Origin: Anaerolineae bacterium
Lineage (GTDB): Bacteria; Chloroflexota; Anaerolineae; E26-bin7
Assembly (NCBI GenBank): GCA_029933115.1
Contig: JAOZOT010000268.1
Location: 1 to 5,215 of the forward strand
Length of the DNA stretch: 5,215 nt
Reading direction: 5' to 3'
Positions 1 to 5,215 of this stretch are shown in pieces. The position numbers were made by a program, and so were the translations under genes. Positions within the stretch are counted from its first letter, which is position 1, and the number at the start of each line of letters is the position of its first letter. The notes below the pieces were generated by a model, which was given only the letters and a program-made list of their open reading frames with translations, had not been told where the DNA came from and did no database searches.

Positions 1-2697
1 GGGGAACTGACCAACGCCGTCTACGGCTTTACCTCTATGCTGCTGGCCGTGCTCCGTGACGAACAGCCCGACTACATTGCTGTGACCTTTGATGTGGGGC
101 GGACCTTCCGCCATGAGGAGTATCCCCCCTACAAAGCCCACCGCGAGAAGATGCCAGAAGAATTGGCTACCCAACTGCAGCGCATCAACCAAGTCGTCGA
201 AGCCTTCAACATCCCGGTTTTCACCGTCGAAGGTTACGAAGCCGACGATGTGCTGGGCACCTTGGCCCGCCAAGCCGCCCAACAGGGAGTGGAGACTCTC
301 ATCGTCACCGGCGATACCGATACCTTTCAGCTCGTTGACGACCACACCCGAGTGCTGACTTCCCGCCGCCATTATTCCGACACAGTCATCTACGATGAGG
401 CCGGTATCCAGGAGCGGTATGGACTGAAGCCCTGGCAGCTCATTGACTATAAGGCTCTGGTCGGCGACAGCTCTGACAACATCCCCGGCGTGCGCGGCGT
501 GGGCAAAAAGACAGCCACCCAACTCCTGCAAAAGTATGGCAGCCTTGAGGCCATCTACGAGCATCTGGATGAGATCAAGAGCCCCCGCTTCCGCAAGGCG
601 CTGGAGGAAGGGCGGGATGACGCTTTTCTCAGCAAGCACCTGGCGACCATTGTCACCGACGTACCCCTGGAGTTCAATCTGGAAGCCTGCCGCGTGGCCG
701 GATATGACCGTGACCGGGTGATTGCCCTCTTCCGCGAACTGGAGTTCCGCAGCCTGCTGGAACGCCTCCCCCAACCCCGCCAGCCAGAAGGCCCCCAGCA
801 ACTGACCCTATTTGAAGAAGTGGAAACGGCCGCGTCGGCAGCACTCCCAGCAGTACCCACTACACAAGCAGTGGCTGCAGGCTACCGCACCGTTGACAGC
901 CAGGAGGCCCTGGAGAGGCTGGTGGAGGAATTGTCCCGCTCGCCCGCCTTTGCTCTGGACGTGGAGACCACCAGCACCGACGCTATGGCCGCAGACCTGG
1001 TAGGCATCGCCGTGACCACGAAAGCAGGCCAGGCCCACTACATCCCTGTCGGGCACGCGCCTGACACCGGCTCCCAACTCTCCCTCAGCCACGTCCTCGA
1101 CAAATTGAGGCCCATTCTGGAAGACGCCAGCGTGGCCAAATATGCCCACAATGCCAAGTACGACCTGACCGTGCTGGCTCGGCACGGGATAGATGTCAAG
1201 GGCCTGGCCTTTGACACCATGATCGCCGAATGGCTCATTGACCCGGCCAGCCGCAACCTGGGGCTCAAGAACCTGGCCTGGGCGCGTCTGGGCGTGGAGA
1301 TGACGCCTATCAGCTTCCTGATTGGCAAAGGCAAGAACCAGATTACCATTGACCAGGTGTCCATTGAACGGGTAACTCAGTACGCCGGAGCTGACGTGGA
1401 CATGACCTACCGCCTGGTCAGCCCGCTGGAATCCGAACTCAGAGAGAAGGAGCTCTGGCCCTTGTTTACCAAGGTGGAGATGCCCCTGGTGCCCGTCTTG
1501 GCCGAGATGGAAATGAAAGGGGTCGCCCTCGATGTGCCCTTTTTGCAAGATATGTCCAATCAGCTTCAGATGCGGCTGGCGACTCTGGAGAAAGAGATCC
1601 AAGATCAGGTAGGTTACTCTTTCAACGTCAACTCCACCCAGCAACTGAGCGATGCCCTTTTCATCAAACTGGGCCTGCCCACCAAGGGGGTGAAGAAGAC
1701 AGCCTCGGGCCACTATTCCACCGCCGCCTCCGTGTTGGAAAGTCTTAAGGACCAGCATCCGGTCATCGGCCTCATCCTGGAGCAACGAGAACTGGCCAAG
1801 CTCAAGTCCACCTACGTTGATACCCTGCCCCAACTGGTGAACCCGCGCACGGGGCGGGTGCATACTTCGTACAACCAGACGGGCACCGTCACCGGGCGCA
1901 TTTCATCCTCAGACCCCAATCTGCAGAACATCCCCATCCGTACCGAGGTGGGCCGTCAGGTGCGGCGGGCCTTCGTGGCCGGGCCAGGCAGCGTGCTGCT
2001 GGCCGCTGATTACTCCCAGGTGGAACTACGGGTCATGGCTCACATCTCCCAGGACTCTGCCTTGCTGGAAGCTTTTCGCCGGGGAGAGGACATCCACACC
2101 ACCACCGCCGCTGCCATCCTGGGGGTGCCGGTGGAAGAAGTGACGCCCGAGATGCGTCGCTTGGCCAAGAGCGTAAACTTTGGCCTTTCCTACGGGCAGG
2201 GCCCCCACGGCCTGGCGCAGCAGACGGGCCTTTCCCACAACGAGGCCGACCGTTTCATCAAGACCTACTTTGCCCAGTATCCCAAGGTAAAGGAATACAT
2301 CGAGCGCACCAAACGCCAGGCGAAGGAACAAGGCTACGTGGAGACGCTGTTGGGCCGGCGGCGCTACTTCCCCGAACTGAAAAGCGAGGGCAAGGTCCAC
2401 GCCAACATCGTGGCTGCCGCCTACCGTATGGCCATCAACGCTCCCATCCAGGGGACGGCCGCTGACATTCTGAAGATAGCCATGCTCCGTCTGCACCAGG
2501 CCCTCCACGAGCGTAACCTGAAGAGCCGCATGATCCTCCAGGTGCACGACGAGCTCGTTTTGGAAGTGCCAGAGGACGAGGTGGACACAGTAGCCCCGTT
2601 GGTCAAAAAAATCATGGAGGGCGCCTTTCAGTTGGATGCACCGCTGAAGGTAGACGTGAAGGTGGGAGCAAATTGGTTGGAGATGGAAGCAAGGTGA
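1..2697 (+). CDS. polA: DNA polymerase I, 5'-truncated by the window edge
   Basis: Family A DNA polymerase that fills gaps, removes RNA primers and flaps, and proofreads in the cytoplasm. The frame is open from base 1, so the ATG at 37 is internal; alignment from memory with E. coli Pol I (928 aa) puts about 32 residues outside. Visible residues are numbered from base 1 (898 aa). The 5' nuclease (about 1-255) shows D31, YEADD (79-83), TGDTD (103-107) and GDSSDN (155-160) followed by a helix-hairpin-helix-like GVRGVGKKTA; only its first metal-binding Asp is off-window. A linker (about 257-295) contains QLTLF. The 3'-5' exonuclease keeps all DEDDy residues: D320/E322, D388, Y461/D465, so proofreading should be active, unlike Taq. 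The polymerase has TGR (631-633), motif A D670/E675, motif B R719/K723/F727/Y731 and motif C H849-D850. Phe727 is at the E. coli F762 position. The C terminus is complete with TGA. Identification is secure. Confidence 0.98.
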   Translation, partial: GELTNAVYGFTSMLLAVLRDEQPDYIAVTFDVGRTFRHEEYPPYKAHREKMPEELATQLQRINQVVEAFNIPVFTVEGYEADDVLGTLARQAAQQGVETLIVTGDTDTFQLVDDHTRVLTSRRHYSDTVIYDEAGIQERYGLKPWQLIDYKALVGDSSDNIPGVRGVGKKTATQLLQKYGSLEAIYEHLDEIKSPRFRKALEEGRDDAFLSKHLATIVTDVPLEFNLEACRVAGYDRDRVIALFRELEFRSLLERLPQPRQPEGPQQLTLFEEVETAASAALPAVPTTQAVAAGYRTVDSQEALERLVEELSRSPAFALDVETTSTDAMAADLVGIAVTTKAGQAHYIPVGHAPDTGSQLSLSHVLDKLRPILEDASVAKYAHNAKYDLTVLARHGIDVKGLAFDTMIAEWLIDPASRNLGLKNLAWARLGVEMTPISFLIGKGKNQITIDQVSIERVTQYAGADVDMTYRLVSPLESELREKELWPLFTKVEMPLVPVLAEMEMKGVALDVPFLQDMSNQLQMRLATLEKEIQDQVGYSFNVNSTQQLSDALFIKLGLPTKGVKKTASGHYSTAASVLESLKDQHPVIGLILEQRELAKLKSTYVDTLPQLVNPRTGRVHTSYNQTGTVTGRISSSDPNLQNIPIRTEVGRQVRRAFVAGPGSVLLAADYSQVELRVMAHISQDSALLEAFRRGEDIHTTTAAAILGVPVEEVTPEMRRLAKSVNFGLSYGQGPHGLAQQTGLSHNEADRFIKTYFAQYPKVKEYIERTKRQAKEQGYVETLLGRRRYFPELKSEGKVHANIVAAAYRMAINAPIQGTAADILKIAMLRLHQALHERNLKSRMILQVHDELVLEVPEDEVDTVAPLVKKIMEGAFQLDAPLKVDVKVGANWLEMEAR
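799..813 (+). other. Candidate sliding-clamp-binding pentapeptide QLTLF within Pol I
   Basis: Residues 267-271 of the visible polymerase read Q-L-T-L-F. They lie in the low-complexity linker between the 5' nuclease and the 3'-5' exonuclease domains, just before an Ala/Pro-rich stretch. This matches the bacterial beta-clamp-binding consensus QL[SD]LF and its relatives. The position in an exposed linker suits a docking peptide. Function is inferred from the motif alone. Confidence 0.45.
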
Positions 2698-2725
2698 AGC
2701 CACCGTTGGCCAAGGAGTTTAACGT

Positions 2726-2731
2726 GAGGAG
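2726..2731 (+). promoter_or_regulatory. Shine-Dalgarno for the small ORF after polA
   Basis: GAGGAG lies six bases before the ATG at 2738, a near-ideal match to the anti-Shine-Dalgarno at good spacing. It is the main reason to believe that the short ORF is, or was, a translated gene rather than chance. It lies 28 bases past the polA stop, so translation could proceed on a polA read-through transcript; I see no separate promoter. Confidence 0.6.
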
Positions 2732-2737
2732 AAGCCC

Positions 2738-2857
2738 ATGTTGACCGACAGGGAGACACTTGAGGAGGAGCGCGACTCGCTCAAGAAGCGACTGAGCCTG
2801 CACCACAAGAATCTGATGAGAGCGCGTCTGAAAATTCGGGGGGGGCAGCGCTCATAG
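2738..2857 (+). CDS. 39-aa ORF, probably the truncated N terminus of a longer helical protein
   Basis: Opens with ATG 40 bases after the polA stop and ends at TAG 2855-2857. The first 30 or so residues are highly charged and helix-forming (TLEEERDSLKKRLSLHHKNL), with a heptad-like spacing of Leu. The final residues (from about R30: LKIRGGQRS) are encoded by an inverted-repeat element that begins near 2822, including a run of eight G. The reading frame therefore appears to run out of gene and into inserted DNA. From memory, the N-terminal pattern resembles a short helical module (L..ER..L..RL..H..NL..L) found at the start of some bacterial signalling or NTPase proteins; that likeness is unverified. 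The alternative is a genuine small protein. No function is assigned. Same strand as polA and possibly cotranscribed with it. Confidence 0.45.
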   Translation: MLTDRETLEEERDSLKKRLSLHHKNLMRARLKIRGGQRS

Positions 2858-2858
2858 T

Positions 2859-2874
2859 AACGACTTCAGTCGTT
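2859..2874. repeat. Palindrome AACGACT-TC-AGTCGTT
   Basis: A perfect 7-bp inverted repeat with a two-base centre, inside the left arm of the larger inverted-repeat element. It is followed on the plus strand by a short T run (2873-2876), so it could give weak transcription stalling after polA. The two-base centre is too tight for a stable RNA loop without opening the inner pairs, so it may instead be a protein-recognition palindrome. Confidence 0.55.
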
Positions 2875-2899
2875 TTCGGCCGCAGAGCACCGGTCATTA

Positions 2900-2913
2900 G
2901 CGACTCAAGTCGC
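2900..2913. repeat. Palindrome GCGACT-CA-AGTCGC
   Basis: A perfect 6-bp inverted repeat sharing the CGACT..AGTCG core with the palindrome at 2859-2874. The two centres are exactly 40 bp apart, near four helical turns, which would place them on the same face of the DNA. It forms the right arm of the larger inverted-repeat element. Confidence 0.55.
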
Positions 2914-2938
2914 CACTACGAGCATTTTTCAGACACGG

Positions 2939-3077
2939 CTATTTTCAATCAGAAGCGGTGACTTTCACTGACTGTACCATGCCACAACCGGTGCAATGTC
3001 AATGCCTGACAGCACCTAAAAAATTTTACCCTCCGGGGGTGAGAGTGTTCGGAGACCCGGCAAAGAGCATCAGGAGA
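2939..3077. other. Intergenic stretch with no recognisable feature
   Basis: About 140 bases, more AT-rich than the flanking genes, with an A/T block near 3017-3027. I find no ORF with a ribosome binding site, no tRNA-like fold and no strong promoter. None of the forward frames continues the helical sequence of the truncated ORF upstream. Short G/C complementarities near 3030-3058 (CTCCG with CGGAG) are too weak to call. Confidence 0.5.
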
Positions 3078-3110
3078 GTATGTTCCAAAAGTGTCGGGGA
3101 GTAGACATAC
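3078..3110. repeat. 33-bp direct repeat, copy A
   Basis: Begins GTATGT and ends ACATAC, so its own ends are inverted copies of each other. It matches the copy at 3164-3196 at 26 of 33 positions without gaps, sharing GTATGT, CCAAA, TCGG and the block GAGTAGACATA. The two copies are 86 bp apart and bracket a GC-rich hairpin. Likely part of a dispersed repeat or the end of a decayed mobile element. Confidence 0.65.
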
Positions 3111-3111
3111 C

Positions 3112-3145
3112 ACCCTCCCGCAGGTTGCGAACCCTGCGGGAGGGT
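3112..3145. terminator. Perfect 13-bp GC-rich hairpin between the convergent genes
   Basis: ACCCTCCCGCAGG (3112-3124) pairs without mismatch with 3133-3145 around an eight-base loop. It is the most stable fold in the intergenic region and sits between convergent genes, where a bidirectional terminator would be expected. No T tract follows on either strand, so it is not a classical intrinsic terminator; it may block or pause polymerase, protect 3' ends, or be only the core of the repeat that surrounds it. A five-base hairpin, CTCAC-GCA-GTGAG, follows at 3151-3163. Confidence 0.45.
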
Positions 3146-3162
3146 CATTGCTCACGCAGTGA

Positions 3163-3227
3163 GGTATGTCCCAAAGTCATCGGAGAGTAGACATAAGGAC
3201 AGAAAACCGACAGTTCTGGGATATACC
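3163..3227 (-). terminator. Long imperfect hairpin directly after the GTPase stop codon
   Basis: GGTATGTCCCA (3163-3173) pairs with TGGGATATACC (3217-3227) over 11 positions with a single G-T pair, and TCGG (3180-3183) pairs with CCGA (3207-3210) beyond a six-by-six internal loop. On the minus strand it begins five bases past the GTPase stop. There is no U tract, so termination is plausible rather than shown. It overlaps repeat copy B, so it may equally be an inverted repeat left by a mobile element. Confidence 0.4.
3164..3196. repeat. 33-bp direct repeat, copy B
   Basis: Second copy of the GTATGT...AGTAGACATA repeat, differing from copy A at seven positions and ending ACATAA, so the symmetry of its ends is slightly decayed. 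Its first half also pairs with an inverted partial copy at 3217-3227 close to the end of the GTPase gene. Confidence 0.65.
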
Positions 3228-3231
3228 CGCA

Positions 3232-4977
3232 TCAGGAGCCCGTGATCCGCACCCGCAACACTTTCAACGCCTCCAGAGCATCTTTCAGCTTCCCTTCCAC
3301 CTGCTCCAGCTTCTCCCGCTCGGCTTTCACGAAACGGGTGTAGGGGGCGATGGCCTCTTCCAGGCGGTGCAGGCTGCGCTCCATCTCCCGCTCAAATTGG
3401 GCGGTCATGGCTGTTATCAGCCGCCCCTTCATGTCCTCGATCTTGGCCCGCAGGTCGGCTTTGGCCCGCCGCCGCTTGGCGGGGATGACGAAGAGCCCCA
3501 GGGCGGCGACGACGCTGGCCGCCAGGATGCCGGTAAAGTCGGCGACGGTGGAGCTGAGGGCGATGGTCAGCAAGGTACCCAGACCGACGGCTCCCACCTC
3601 CAGCAAAGCCGCCCCGGCCACAGCCGCCCGCACCGACTCGGCTATCTCTCTGGCCTCGGCCTCCTTGTCGTAGCTGGCCACCACCTCCTGGGCAGCCCGC
3701 CCCACAGACTCCAACAGCGCCTGCCGGTTGTACTCAAAGGGCCCGCTGAGGGGGCCGATGACGTCCTCGTGATGTGTCGCCCGCCGCTTGTCTAAATATT
3801 CCATCACCGCCTGCCACTGGCTCAAGTCTTTTTCCACCAGCCAGTCAATCAACTCCTGCACCTTGGCCTCGATGCGTTGGGGCGTATCGGCGACCACCCT
3901 CTGCTCAAAGCTCCGCCGCACCCGCTCGGCGTCAATGAGGTCGAAGACGTGCCTCAGACGGACGGCGTTATCGAAAAAGTCCATCCCCCGTGACAACATC
4001 TCGTACAGGATGTTCTCCATGTCGCTGAGGCGAAATCCGAAATCGCGCCTCATGTCCTCCCTGTAGAGGTCAAGCTGGCGGGCGATGTTGTCAATGGTTT
4101 CCAGGTCCTCCCGCAACAGGCCCAGGCGCTCATCCACCACCTTCCAGTATTGGCCGGCCAGCCGCTCGGCCACGCCGAGGGGATTGAGCAGCTTGAGCCG
4201 GATGCGGCTCTCCTGGTCAAGGGTCTCCAGGATGTAACGCTCCAGGGGGGCGAAGCGGCTGGCCTCCCAAAGGCGCTCCCTTTCCGCACCGTCGGCGGTC
4301 GTCTTGGCCTGCAAGGCCAGCTTGGCCGAGAGGGGGAAGACCTCCGGCACGAAGCCCAGGAGCCTTTGGGCGTGCTCGGTGATAAAGCCCACCACCTTCT
4401 CCACATCGGCCTCGCCCTCCAGGATGTCAATCTTGTTGAGGACGATGACCACCTTTTTGCCCCAGTTGCGGATGCGCTCCAAGAAGACGCGCTCGCTCTC
4501 GGTGAAGGGGCGGTCGGCCGAGGTGACGAAGAGGACCAGGTCGCTGCGCGGCACAAAGTCCTCGGTGATCTCCTCGTGGCGGCGGATGATGGCGTTGGTG
4601 CCGGGGGTGTCCACGATGTTGATCTCCCGCAGGAAATCCACCGGGCAGGTGGTCACCGAAACGAATTCCTCTTTTGGCTCCGTGGCCGCCTGCTCACCGT
4701 ACTTGAGGATGTGGACCCTGGTCGTGGTGGGCGTCACTCCCTCGGCCAGGAAGCGTTGGCCCAGCAGGGCGTTGATGAGGGCCGATTTGCCCGAATTGAA
4801 CTCGCCGACAGTGACCAGGAGGAAGAGTTCGTCGAGTTGCAAGATGGACTTTTGGAGGGTGGCCAGGTCTTCAGGAGCGGCCTCGAAACCGGCCAAAATC
4901 AGGCTCAACTCCTGAAGCCGGCGCCGTTCCTCCCTGAGCAATTCCGCTTGTCTCTCATCTAAAACCGTGCGCAACAC
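3232..4977 (-). CDS. Dynamin-family GTPase with C-terminal membrane hairpin
   Basis: Bacterial dynamin-like protein, expected to bind and hydrolyse GTP while tethering, bending or fusing the inner membrane from its cytoplasmic face. With the GTG start at 4975-4977 it is 581 aa, normal for the group. G1 is GEFNSGKS (58-65), G2 TPTTT (82-86), G3 DTPG (123-126), G4 NKID (181-184), and a G5-like SAK at 217-219, so all the nucleotide-binding motifs are present. A long helical, charged middle (about 250-450) resembles dynamin stalk regions. Two hydrophobic segments (about 451-475 and 479-499), separated by a short polar turn, then KRRR, form a likely paddle or membrane hairpin; a charged coiled-coil-prone tail follows to the end. 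The frame is open further upstream to a TTG at 5074-5076, but that codon has no properly spaced Shine-Dalgarno whereas the GTG does. No partner dynamin gene is visible. The cellular role and specific subfamily are unknown. Confidence 0.93.
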   Translation of the reverse strand: MLRTVLDERQAELLREERRRLQELSLILAGFEAAPEDLATLQKSILQLDELFLLVTVGEFNSGKSALINALLGQRFLAEGVTPTTTRVHILKYGEQAATEPKEEFVSVTTCPVDFLREINIVDTPGTNAIIRRHEEITEDFVPRSDLVLFVTSADRPFTESERVFLERIRNWGKKVVIVLNKIDILEGEADVEKVVGFITEHAQRLLGFVPEVFPLSAKLALQAKTTADGAERERLWEASRFAPLERYILETLDQESRIRLKLLNPLGVAERLAGQYWKVVDERLGLLREDLETIDNIARQLDLYREDMRRDFGFRLSDMENILYEMLSRGMDFFDNAVRLRHVFDLIDAERVRRSFEQRVVADTPQRIEAKVQELIDWLVEKDLSQWQAVMEYLDKRRATHHEDVIGPLSGPFEYNRQALLESVGRAAQEVVASYDKEAEAREIAESVRAAVAGAALLEVGAVGLGTLLTIALSSTVADFTGILAASVVAALGLFVIPAKRRRAKADLRAKIEDMKGRLITAMTAQFEREMERSLHRLEEAIAPYTRFVKAEREKLEQVEGKLKDALEALKVLRVRITGS

Positions 4978-4980
4978 TTG

Positions 4981-4989
4981 ACCTCTCCT
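4981..4989 (-). promoter_or_regulatory. Shine-Dalgarno fixing the GTPase start at GTG 4977
   Basis: On the minus strand AGGAGAGGT is followed by CAA and then GTG; AGGAG is seven bases from the GTG. This is the only strong ribosome binding site in the leader and argues for starting at 4977 rather than at the in-frame TTG at 5076, whose only AAGG abuts the codon. The TTG directly after the GTG (4972-4974) is a less likely alternative. Confidence 0.75.
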
Positions 4990-4994
4990 ATTCT

Positions 4995-5010
4995 GGGGTA
5001 ACAGCACCCC
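4995..5010 (-). promoter_or_regulatory. Small leader hairpin just upstream of the GTPase ribosome binding site
   Basis: GGGGT and ACCCC pair over five bases around a six-base loop, ending five bases before the Shine-Dalgarno. In the mRNA it could affect translation initiation or stability, but a five-pair stem can arise by chance in GC-rich DNA. Confidence 0.25.
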
Positions 5011-5022
5011 CGTGTTGAGTAA

Positions 5023-5044
5023 GCCAGCCTCCCGCAGGCCTGGC
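5023..5044 (-). promoter_or_regulatory. Second leader hairpin, eight pairs with one bulge
   Basis: GCCAG-CCT (5023-5030) pairs with AGG-(C)-CTGGC (5036-5044) around a five-base loop. It contains CCTCCCGCAGG (5028-5038), the same 11 bases as one arm of the intergenic hairpin at 3114-3124. It lies in the GTPase leader; whether it regulates anything is unknown. Confidence 0.3.
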
Positions 5045-5215
5045 CTTGCCGATGCAGGAACTGCGGAAGACGACAACCTTTAGGACTTGTTCAAAAATAA
5101 CTTCGCACTCTTCGTTGGGGGTACTACTCACCTGCTCCCGCCGGACAGGCTGAATTCAAGCTGCTCTCGCCGCTTTTGCTCCGGTGGGATCGCCAGATCA
5201 CACCGCTAAGCCACC
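5045..5215. other. Upstream region of the GTPase gene, no gene supported
   Basis: Contains an AT-rich patch at about 5088-5103 (TTATTTTTGAACAAG on the minus strand) in otherwise GC-rich DNA. It is a reasonable place for the GTPase promoter, but I cannot fit a convincing -35/-10 pair. A 25-codon open stretch on the minus strand (5131-5205, stop TGA 5128-5130) has coding-like composition but is closed upstream by TAG at 5206-5208. A plus-strand frame is open from 5101 to the edge without an ATG. Confidence 0.4.

Larger units (their letters stand above)
2822..2938. repeat. MITE-like imperfect inverted-repeat element
   Basis: The outer ends are GTCTGAAAA at 2826-2834 and its exact reverse complement at 2926-2934. 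Inside them GCTC at 2850-2853 matches the complement of 2920-2923, and from there the two arms pair over about 33 bases with 24 matches by eye (TAGT..CGACTT.AGTCG). The left arm carries about 14 additional bases, including eight G, between the outer and inner repeat. There is no room for a transposase, and I see no convincing target-site duplication. It could be a miniature transposable element, a REP/BIME-like family or a decayed insertion-sequence remnant. Being short and non-coding, it is expected to recur in the host genome. The outer boundary is uncertain by a few bases. Confidence 0.6.

Noticed and set aside
37..39. polA start at the ATG at 37
   Set aside because: The frame is open to base 1 and the preceding residues (GELTNAVYGFTS) match the conserved Pol I N-terminal region, so the true start is off-window.
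808..1863. Long minus-strand open frame (351 codons) opposite polA
   Set aside because: It lies wholly antisense to the exonuclease and polymerase domains, its translation is Gly/His/Gln-rich without recognisable motifs, and such open frames are common opposite GC3-biased genes.
2026..2703. Minus-strand open frame (225 codons) opposite the polymerase domain
   Set aside because: It is a mirror of the highly conserved polymerase motifs A to C, shows no motif of its own and has no good ribosome binding site.
2949..3155. Minus-strand 68-codon frame in the intergenic region
   Set aside because: It runs through the hairpin and repeat copy A, has no visible ribosome binding site and resembles no protein family I know.
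3078..3196. CRISPR array
   Set aside because: Only two diverged 33-bp copies with one 53-bp interval that itself holds a hairpin; no regular spacing and no cas gene.
3166..3795. Plus-strand open frame (209 codons) opposite the GTPase C terminus
   Set aside because: Its product is low-complexity Gly/Pro/His/Gln and it overlaps the membrane-hairpin coding region antisense.
4150..4962. Plus-strand open frame (270 codons) opposite the GTPase domain
   Set aside because: It is antisense to the G1-G5 motifs, which fix the real frame; composition is typical of a codon-bias shadow.
5080..5110. Sigma-70 type promoter for the GTPase in the AT-rich patch
   Set aside because: TTGAAC and TATTTT-like hexamers can be picked out, but none pair at 16-18 bp spacing in the proper order.

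Overview
The window holds two convincing protein genes that face each other, with a repeat-rich intergenic stretch between them. On the plus strand is DNA polymerase I (polA), cut by the left edge so that roughly its first 32 residues are missing. On the minus strand is a membrane-associated dynamin-family GTPase of about 581 residues. The GC-rich, GC3-biased codon use and the style of the Pol I sequence (a TGDTDTFQL nuclease motif, an intact DEDDy exonuclease) suggest a chromosomal segment of a Chloroflexota-like bacterium. That assignment rests on general resemblance only; no database was searched.

Layout: 1-2697 polA, with complete exonuclease and polymerase domains. 2698-2857 holds a 39-codon ORF behind a strong Shine-Dalgarno; it looks like the start of a longer helical protein whose end has been replaced. 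2822-2938 is an inverted-repeat element with GTCTGAAAA ends and two CGACT..AGTCG palindromes 40 bp apart; the small ORF runs into it and stops there. 2939-3077 shows nothing I can name. 3078-3227 contains two 33-bp direct repeats around a perfect 13-bp GC-rich hairpin, then a third, inverted partial copy that folds against the second repeat. 3232-4977 (minus) is the GTPase. 4978-5215 is its leader, with an excellent ribosome binding site, two small hairpins and no supportable gene.

The two genes have no known functional link. Pol I does replication gap filling, Okazaki-fragment processing and repair. Bacterial dynamin-like proteins bind and remodel membranes. Their convergent arrangement probably reflects chance neighbours, with the hairpins between them ending transcription from both sides. 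I found no obvious new multi-gene system. The most interesting material is the intergenic region, where a repeat element appears to have truncated a gene, and a sliding-clamp-binding-like peptide in the Pol I linker.
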